DNA from: Holosporales bacterium
GTDB lineage: Bacteria; Pseudomonadota; Alphaproteobacteria; RUG11792
NCBI GenBank assembly: GCA_031266385.1
Contig: JAISBC010000031.1
Coordinates: forward strand, 1-20,103
Reading direction: 5' to 3'
Length of the DNA: 20,103 bases
In this document: positions 15,567 through 20,103 of the stretch, piece after piece
Layout: each line of letters starts with the position of its first letter
Position numbering within the stretch: the first letter of the stretch is position 1
Notes under the pieces: generated by a model
What the model was told of the DNA's origin: nothing
Seen by the model: only the letters and a program-made list of their open reading frames with translations
Database searches by the model: none
Made by a program: the position numbers and the translations under genes

Positions 15567-16321
15567 ATGAAAATATTTAACAAATTTTCGAGCAAGAACG
15601 TTGGAAAACCAGGCCTCACAAGACGTTGGGGGGGGGGGGGCTTGCTAGATGTTCCCTGTTGTTAATCCTGGTGTGCTTTAATTATCAAAGCCAATCGTCG
15701 GCCTCCGGAGGTATATTTGCAATTGCCCGTAGTTACGTTGGTTTTGGTAACTGGAAAGATCCAGTCCACAAACTTGGGCAGGAAGCTTTCCTGAGGGGAG
15801 ATACACCACCATTGTATGAGTGTTCGGGTGATTGGGTGTTCATATTCCATGCGAGTTTTGTTTTACCTGAGATTTTTCCTACTCCTTCTTATAACCTTTA
15901 TGTGTTGTGGTCTAGGTGGGCTGCTGCTTTGTGTGATGAACCCGTGAAAGCTTTTGCTTACTCTGAATTACCGGAAGATTGTCAAAGGTGGGCATATGAT
16001 TTCTGCCTCGGGTACTGGGAAGCTGCTCAAATGTATGAAGGTCCTTTCCCAAGGAGAGTTAATTCTTCTGGCAAAGCTTTTTCCGATGCTTGGGAGGCAA
16101 ATTCTGGTCTTGCTCCGAAGGAATTTCCGCAGGGCTTAGTTGGGGGGCCATTGTCGGCCGATAATATTAATCTCTTATGGGATACTGCCATAAATCTCTG
16201 GAAATCCAAAAGAATGGTGACCTGGGGTGGAGTGTTATCGGCGGCTCTTACCGGGGTGATTTGTTACAAATTGGGATGTCGGAAATCGTCCTCTAGGAGG
16301 GTTGTTTATCAACTTAATTGA
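15567..16321 (+). CDS. Putative phase-variable exported membrane protein (poly-G frame switch)
   Basis: I do not recognise the family. Translation from the ATG at 15567 gives MKIFNKFSSKNVGKPGLTRR, then W and glycines through a G tract, and stops at 15665 after 32 residues as written. The downstream frame, open from inside the tract to 16321, joins if the tract has 14 or 11 Gs, giving 251 residues. That product has a basic N-region, a glycine run from the tract, a hydrophobic core (CSLLLILVCF) and a likely signal-peptide cleavage region (QSQSSASG). A Trp-, Tyr- and Cys-containing extracytoplasmic domain of about 170 residues follows, then a C-terminal span (VTWGGVLSAALTGVICYKLG) with a basic tail (CRKSSSRR). 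T-ending codons are more frequent than in neighbouring genes. A TTG in the tract could start the long frame but has no ribosome binding site. A sequencing error in the tract is the main alternative. Confidence 0.6.
15628..15640 (+). repeat. Homopolymeric G13 tract inside the coding region
   Basis: Thirteen consecutive Gs lie between codon 21 (TGG) of the ATG-initiated frame and the signal-peptide core. One extra G, or two fewer, restores the 251-codon frame; 12 or 13 Gs give early stops. Tracts of this length slip readily during replication in other bacteria and are the classic form of a contingency locus. It is the only such G or C tract in the window. Confidence 0.85.
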
Positions 16322-16340
16322 AAAGATGACATCTTTCAAG
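16321..16340 (+). terminator. Weak hairpin after the cassette gene
   Basis: AAAGAT and ATCTTT (16323-16337) form a short stem with a GAC loop directly after the stop codon. It is AT-rich and lacks a U-run, so a terminator role is doubtful. Confidence 0.2.
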
Positions 16341-16348
16341 AGGGCCGT

Positions 16349-16569
16349 GGGTTGTTGTATTATGCTGCCGTGGTTAGCGTAAAACACCAGACCCTCACCA
16401 AAGATGTCTGAAAAGAAGCATTCATTACCAGTGACTCGAGAGGAAGATTTTTCGGCCTGGTATCAGGCCGTGATCAACGGAGCCGATCTCGCTGAAAATT
16501 CGAGTGTCAGGGGATGTATGGTAATCAAACCATTCGGTTTCGCCATTTGGGAATGTATGCAGTCCATCC
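16349..16569 (+). repeat. Direct repeat copy B: proS upstream region plus 5' end
   Basis: This is the partner of 15173-15393 and contains the upstream region and first 55 codons of the intact proS. Similarity begins sharply at 16349, 27 bases after the cassette gene's stop. The conserved non-coding 55 bases probably contain the proS promoter or leader. Confidence 0.9.
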
Positions 16570-17876
16570 TTGATGCTAAATTCAAAGAGTTGGGTCATCA
16601 TAATTGCTATTTCCCTCTCCTCATCCCAGTCGAGCTATTCGAGCAGGAGGCCGAGCATGTCGCCGGTTTCGCCAAGGAGATGGCCATCGTCACGCACCAT
16701 CGCCTCGAATATAAGGATGGGAAGTTTGTCCCGGCTTCTCCCCTCGAGACTCCCCTCGCAATTAGGCCGACTTCTGAGCTGATCATTGGAGAATCCATGG
16801 CGAGATGGATAAATTCATACAGAGACTTACCGGTCATGATCAATCAATGGTGCAACATCGTCAGATGGGAGATGAGGACCAGAATGTTCCTGAGGACCTC
16901 AGAGTTCCTGTGGCAGGAAGGACATACGGCCCACGAAACCGAGGAGGAGGCCCGCCTAGAGTCTAGGACCATGCATGATGTTTATCATTGGTTCATCAGA
17001 GATATCCTGAAAATGTTCTGCATTGCCGGGGAAAAACCGGCTCACGATAAATTTGCCGGAGCCATTGAGACCCTAACGATCGAGGCAATGATGCAGGATG
17101 GAAAGGCCTTACAGGCGGCCACCAGTCATTATCTCGGGCAGAATTTCGCGAAAGCCGTGAATATACGGTTTCAGGGGCGCGATGGAGCCCTTCATTATGC
17201 TCATACGACATCCTGGGGTGCGACTACTCGAATGATCGGAGGCCTCATCATGGCGCATGCCGATGACGATGGCCTGAATTTGCCGTCAGAAGTTGCCCCT
17301 TATCACGTCGTTATTATCCCCATTCTGAAGGGAACTGATCAGGATGGCGAAATCCTCGAATATTGCCAAAAGATCAAAGCCTCTATTCAGAAAGATGCCA
17401 GAGTTTTCGTCGATTTGAAGGAGATTCCATCTCAGAATAAAAAATGGGATTACGTTAGAAAGGGAATTCCATTTATCTGCGAGGTAGGAATTAACGAGCT
17501 AAAAAATGAATCTGTATTTTTCACCAAAAGGGCCAGTGAATTAGAAAAGGTTCGCATGTCTCTCGGAGAGTTTGCCGCACGACTCGGATATCTCATTCGA
17601 GAGCACGATGAAGTTTTACAAAAGAAAAATGAATCGGCTGGCCAACAGAAAATAGTCCGTAACATTAAAACCTTTGGAGAGCTCAGAGATTACTTCTCTC
17701 GATCGAATGGATTCGTACTGGCCAAATGGTCTGGATCAGAAAAGAATCTAGATCTCCTCGATGAATTGGCGGTTTCGATCAGATGCCTACCGAATCAACA
17801 AACCGGAACTTCTGAAAAATGTATTTTAACTGGAGAAGATGCAACAATTGATATTGTACTGGCGAAGAGTTATTGA
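16404..17876 (+). CDS. proS: Prolyl-tRNA synthetase, archaeal/eukaryotic-like type
   Basis: ProS charges tRNA-Pro. The 490 residues match the archaeal/eukaryotic-like (short, type 3) form, not the long bacterial form with an editing insertion. Landmarks are the class II motif 1 region (GCMVIKPFGFAIWE near 37), IRPTSELIIGESMARWINSYRD near 122, motif 2 (RWEMRTRMFLRTSEFLWQEGHTAHE near 153), motif 3 (IGGLIMAHADDDGLNLP near 279), and the anticodon-binding domain from YHVVIIPILKG. The C-terminus ends VLAKSY, as is typical of this type, where the terminal Tyr reaches the active site. A clear ribosome binding site is absent. Its first 55 codons are duplicated upstream at 15228. accC follows after 40 bp. 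Confidence 0.95.
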   Translation: MSEKKHSLPVTREEDFSAWYQAVINGADLAENSSVRGCMVIKPFGFAIWECMQSILDAKFKELGHHNCYFPLLIPVELFEQEAEHVAGFAKEMAIVTHHRLEYKDGKFVPASPLETPLAIRPTSELIIGESMARWINSYRDLPVMINQWCNIVRWEMRTRMFLRTSEFLWQEGHTAHETEEEARLESRTMHDVYHWFIRDILKMFCIAGEKPAHDKFAGAIETLTIEAMMQDGKALQAATSHYLGQNFAKAVNIRFQGRDGALHYAHTTSWGATTRMIGGLIMAHADDDGLNLPSEVAPYHVVIIPILKGTDQDGEILEYCQKIKASIQKDARVFVDLKEIPSQNKKWDYVRKGIPFICEVGINELKNESVFFTKRASELEKVRMSLGEFAARLGYLIREHDEVLQKKNESAGQQKIVRNIKTFGELRDYFSRSNGFVLAKWSGSEKNLDLLDELAVSIRCLPNQQTGTSEKCILTGEDATIDIVLAKSY

Positions 17877-17916
17877 TACAATGGCGTTTCCTTCGTCGGT
17901 CTAATTTCCATCCCAA

Positions 17917-19263
17917 ATGTTCCAAAAAATTCTTATAGCTAATCGAGGAGAAATTGCGGTCCGGATTCTCAGGGCCTGCAAAATGCTGGGGATTAAGACG
18001 GTCGCTGTCCATTCGGTCATCGACGAATCCTTAATGCATGTAAGATTTGCCGATGAAAGTGTCTGCATAGGGCCGAACAGAGCCGCCGATAGCTATCTGA
18101 ATGTCGCCTCTATATTGAGCGCCGCCGAGCTGACCGGCTGTGATGCCCTTCATCCTGGTGTCGGTTTTTTATCTGAAAATGCGAAGTTTGCCAAGATGGT
18201 AAACGGGCACGGAATTAAGTTTATCGGCCCCGACCCACTGCACCTTTCCGAGATGGGTGATAAGATTCTCGCTAAAAAAAAGATGATGGAATATGGGGTT
18301 CCGGTCGTGAAAGGCTCTGACGGGGACGTTCAGAGTGTTGATGCCGCGAAAAGAATCGCCGAAGAGATTGGGTATCCAGTCCTATTCAAGGCCGCTTCTG
18401 GAGGCGGTGGAAAGGGTATGAAAGTCGCCGAATCTATATCCGAAATCGAGGATGCGTTCAGATTGGCCAAATCGGAGGCACGAGTCAATTTCGGGGATGA
18501 CACGATATATATGGAGCGATACCTCAAAAATCCCCGGCACATCGAAATCCAGATTATTGCCGATTCGTTTGGGAATGTCGTTCATCTTGGGGAAAGGGAT
18601 TGCTCGATTCAGAGGAATCATCAGAAACTCATCGAAGAATCTCCGTGTACGGCCCTTTCTCCAGATCAAAGACAAAAAATCGGAGAAATCGCGGTGAGAG
18701 CGGTTGAGAAGATAGGGTACGTCGGAGTCGGGACTTTGGAATTTCTATTCGAGGACGGCGAGTTTTTCTTCATGGAAATGAACACGAGGCTGCAGGTCGA
18801 GCACGGTGTCAGTGAGGAGCTGACGGGCATCGATATCGTCAGTGAACAGATCAGAATCGCGGCTGGGGAAAGGCTATCTTTCGGGCAATCTGATATTAGG
18901 TTCTCTGGTCACGTCATGGAATTCAGGATTAATGCCGAAGATTCGGAGACTTTTTTGCCGTCTCCCGGAAGGATCGAAGAACTATTTTTCCCGGGGGGAA
19001 ATGGGATTAGAGTTGACTCACATATTTACAGTGAATACGTCATTCCCCCTTTCTATGATAGCCTGATAGCGAAATTAATGGTGAGAGCTGATAGTAGGCA
19101 AGAATGCCTGTCCAAGGCACGATGCGCCCTAGATGAATTGGTAATCGATGGAATTTCAACCACCGCAGAGTTATATAAGAAATTGTTACGAAATACCGAT
19201 ATGATACGAGGAGATGTTAGTATTCACTGGTTAGAGGATGATTGGAAGAATTACGATACTTGA
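17917..19263 (+). CDS. accC: Biotin carboxylase subunit of acetyl-CoA carboxylase
   Basis: AccC carboxylates biotin on AccB using ATP and bicarbonate, in the first step of fatty acid synthesis. The 448 residues are full length. The N-terminal domain has LIANRGEIAVRILRACK near 6-22 and LHPGVGFLSENAKFA near 83; the ATP-grasp domain has the glycine loop ASGGGGKGMKVAES near 161, ERDCSIQRNHQKLIEESPC near 228 and EMNTRLQVEH near 287; the C-terminal domain has AEDSETFLPSPG and YDSLIAKLMV. The Pro normally following QVEH is Gly. accB, the usual upstream neighbour, is not in the window. Length favours AccC over the longer propionyl- or pyruvate-carboxylase subunits. The ATG lacks an obvious ribosome binding site. 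Confidence 0.95.
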   Translation: MFQKILIANRGEIAVRILRACKMLGIKTVAVHSVIDESLMHVRFADESVCIGPNRAADSYLNVASILSAAELTGCDALHPGVGFLSENAKFAKMVNGHGIKFIGPDPLHLSEMGDKILAKKKMMEYGVPVVKGSDGDVQSVDAAKRIAEEIGYPVLFKAASGGGGKGMKVAESISEIEDAFRLAKSEARVNFGDDTIYMERYLKNPRHIEIQIIADSFGNVVHLGERDCSIQRNHQKLIEESPCTALSPDQRQKIGEIAVRAVEKIGYVGVGTLEFLFEDGEFFFMEMNTRLQVEHGVSEELTGIDIVSEQIRIAAGERLSFGQSDIRFSGHVMEFRINAEDSETFLPSPGRIEELFFPGGNGIRVDSHIYSEYVIPPFYDSLIAKLMVRADSRQECLSKARCALDELVIDGISTTAELYKKLLRNTDMIRGDVSIHWLEDDWKNYDT

Positions 19264-19303
19264 GGTATAGTAGAGCCGTTTCATAAACCTCGTGATAAGT
19301 CTA

Positions 19304-19327
19304 TGTGGGGAATTAGCCCACACTTTT
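19304..19327 (+). terminator. Hairpin terminator after accC
   Basis: TGTGGG (19304-19309) and CCCACA (19317-19322) form a perfect 6-bp stem with a 7-nt loop, followed by CTTTTG. It lies 40 bases after the accC stop. The U-run is short, so termination could be partial. Confidence 0.55.
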
Positions 19328-19395
19328 GCTCATCCGGGCCTGAAAATTTCTCCCAATCTTAAAGGCCGCACAGCAAGAATCAGGTGTGCCCGAAT

Positions 19396-19542
19396 CTATG
19401 GGTCGTGCGCTTTTCGGAATGCTTTTTCACCATCTCTAATGAGAAGGTTTACTTCACCATCGTCTATACAAAGCACGGATTCCACATCCACCGACAATAG
19501 CTCCACTAATAGCCAAGAATCATTTATAGTTACGTCGTGATT
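19396..19542 (-). pseudogene. Minus-strand ORF fragment, possible 3' half of a frameshifted small gene
   Basis: After a TGA at 19543-19545 the frame is open to a TAG at 19396. It encodes a protein-like stretch, including WLLVELLSVDVESVLCIDDG and VNLLIRDGEKAFRKAHDP. There is no ATG; a GTG occurs at the VEL position. The fragment overlaps the 40-codon ORF just upstream in another frame, and joining them by a single frameshift near 19522 would give about 85 residues. I do not recognise it. Confidence 0.3.
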
Positions 19543-19642
19543 TCAACAATCCATCCTCCAAAGTCTGATTCTCCTCGAGTAATCCCGCGATTTGTTCTCT
19601 ATTTTTACCGACCATCTCCCACAAAGCTTTGAGAGTTTCCAA
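19520..19642 (-). CDS. Small ORF, coiled-coil-like, function unknown
   Basis: A TTG at 19642 opens 40 codons: METLKALWEMVGKNREQIAG, followed by LLEENQTLEDGLLKSRRNYK. The heptad-like spacing of Leu/Ile and many charged residues suggest a short helix or coiled coil. The start codon lies inside the inverted repeat, and the same bases recur in opposite orientation at the window's right edge. It may be the 5' half of a gene frameshifted into the ORF ending at 19396. I cannot assign a function. Confidence 0.3.
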   Translation of the reverse strand: METLKALWEMVGKNREQIAGLLEENQTLEDGLLKSRRNYK

Positions 19643-19658
19643 TCAAAGATAAATGAAA
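19637..19658. repeat. Inverted repeat, left arm
   Basis: These 22 bases match the reverse complement of 20082-20103 with one mismatch. The arm covers the TTG start and upstream bases of the 40-codon ORF. The pair encloses about 420 bases. Confidence 0.7.
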
Positions 19659-20081
19659 TCTGCTATTTATGCTATGATGTGGTAATATTCTGTAATAAAT
19701 GGTTTCGTACATTGGAAGCAATGGTATCTATGTTAAGGACTGTGATTACAACTTCGTAGATAGTGATGTGTAAGGCATCCTTTAACTTCCTTGCTACAAA
19801 ACTATTTCGAGTCTCACCAACAAGGAGTCCGCAGATAACTGTTGAGATGCCGGAGATATCGTTGCACAAGGAAGTGTACAGGCAATCGTAATATTGCAAC
19901 ATTTAAACGACTTTACAACAATCTGCTGTAATTCCTTCAGAACGTGTCACGTAATAGTCAAGTCACTGTTTAGGGCAATGGTATAACACAGAGAACCAAG
20001 AACACATGTTAGAATGAATGATCGAGTTGTGGTTCATTGTTGCTGAATATTATGATGGCTGGATTAAGTTGAGTGATGATG

Positions 20082-20103
20082 TTTCATCTATCTTTGATTG
20101 GAA
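20082..20103. repeat. Inverted repeat, right arm, reaching the window edge
   Basis: This is the partner of 19637-19658. It runs to the last base of the window, so its true length is unknown. If it continues with the complement of the sequence before 19637, a second, divergent copy of the small ORF begins here. Confidence 0.65.

Larger units (their letters stand above)
15394..16348 (+). mobile_element. Inserted cassette between the proS direct repeats
   Basis: About 955 bases, unrelated to either flank, lie between the two 221-bp repeats. The cassette holds one gene with its own AT-rich promoter region and ribosome binding site. I see no transposase, integrase, short terminal inverted repeats or tRNA site. 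Long homologous direct repeats suggest entry by a single crossover of a circular molecule, or a duplication, rather than transposition. The boundaries are those where repeat similarity ends. Confidence 0.5.
19264..20103. other. Gene-poor region with remnants
   Basis: About 840 bases carry no gene I can name. The contents are the terminator-like hairpin at 19304, two adjoining minus-strand ORF fragments (19396-19642), an inverted repeat pair (19637-19658 and 20082-20103), and AT-richer sequence with an unsupported 76-codon minus-strand ORF at 19672-19902. Base composition becomes less coding-like after about 19650. It looks like decayed accessory DNA. Confidence 0.5.

Noticed and set aside
15626..16321. 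TTG inside the G-tract region as the true start of the cassette gene
   Set aside because: It has no ribosome binding site and would leave out the basic N-region that the upstream ATG frame provides; kept only as an alternative.
19273..19296. Possible insertion-sequence end (GAGCCGTTTCATAAAC)
   Set aside because: It looks like a transposon terminus, but I find no inverted partner or transposase in the window.
19672..19902. 76-codon minus-strand ORF in the inverted-repeat interior
   Set aside because: There is no ribosome binding site, recognisable motif or supporting neighbour; it could be chance in AT-rich DNA.
1..20103. CRISPR array, rRNA or tRNA genes, prophage genes
   Set aside because: I saw no regularly spaced short repeats, no rRNA-like sequence, no tRNA-like cloverleaf and no phage structural genes.

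Overview
This window looks like the chromosome of a reduced-genome, probably host-associated alphaproteobacterium. The class assignment rests on a clear FzlA (a GST-fold FtsZ-binding protein known from Alphaproteobacteria), an alphaproteobacterial-type MetG and an lptC-lptA-lptB cluster. Signs of reduction are an ATP synthase epsilon subunit without its C-terminal domain and away from the atp operon, a shrunken AddB that has lost its nuclease residues, degenerate LysR-type regulators, and frequent GTG/TTG starts with weak ribosome binding sites. A Holosporales- or Rickettsiales-like endosymbiont is my inference; I cannot name the species.

Layout: 232-2992 (+) holds two tandem, diverged LysR-type regulator paralogues and miaA. 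miaA converges with, and overlaps by 20 bp, a leftward cluster: metG (6435-7985), gpsA (5480-6442), a structured 109-nt leader (5341-5449), truncated addB (3650-5329) and tpiA (2973-3650). metG/gpsA and addB/tpiA overlap at start and stop codons. dnaE (8122-11496, -) is divergent from a rightward operon, 11643-14914: frr, fzlA, atpC, lptC, lptA, lptB, with gaps of 0-17 bp, joining ribosome recycling, division, ATP synthase and LPS transport.

The most unusual part is 14924-16570. A 221-bp segment made of the upstream region and first 55 codons of proS occurs twice as a direct repeat (15173-15393 and 16349-16569; about 89% identical by eye). Between the copies is an unrelated cassette with one gene. 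It starts at an ATG with a good ribosome binding site at 15567, runs into a 13-G tract (15628-15640) and continues in another frame to 16321. The product would be an exported, tryptophan/cysteine-containing protein with a C-terminal membrane segment. With 14 or 11 Gs it is one 251-codon ORF; with 13 it stops after 32 codons. This is the arrangement of a phase-variable contingency gene, placed in a cassette that resembles a single-crossover integration. The intact proS (16404-17876) and accC (17917-19263) follow, then a terminator-like hairpin.

The last 840 bases (19264-20103) are gene-poor: two minus-strand ORF fragments that may be one frameshifted small gene, a doubtful 76-codon ORF, and a 22-bp inverted repeat whose right arm reaches the window edge.
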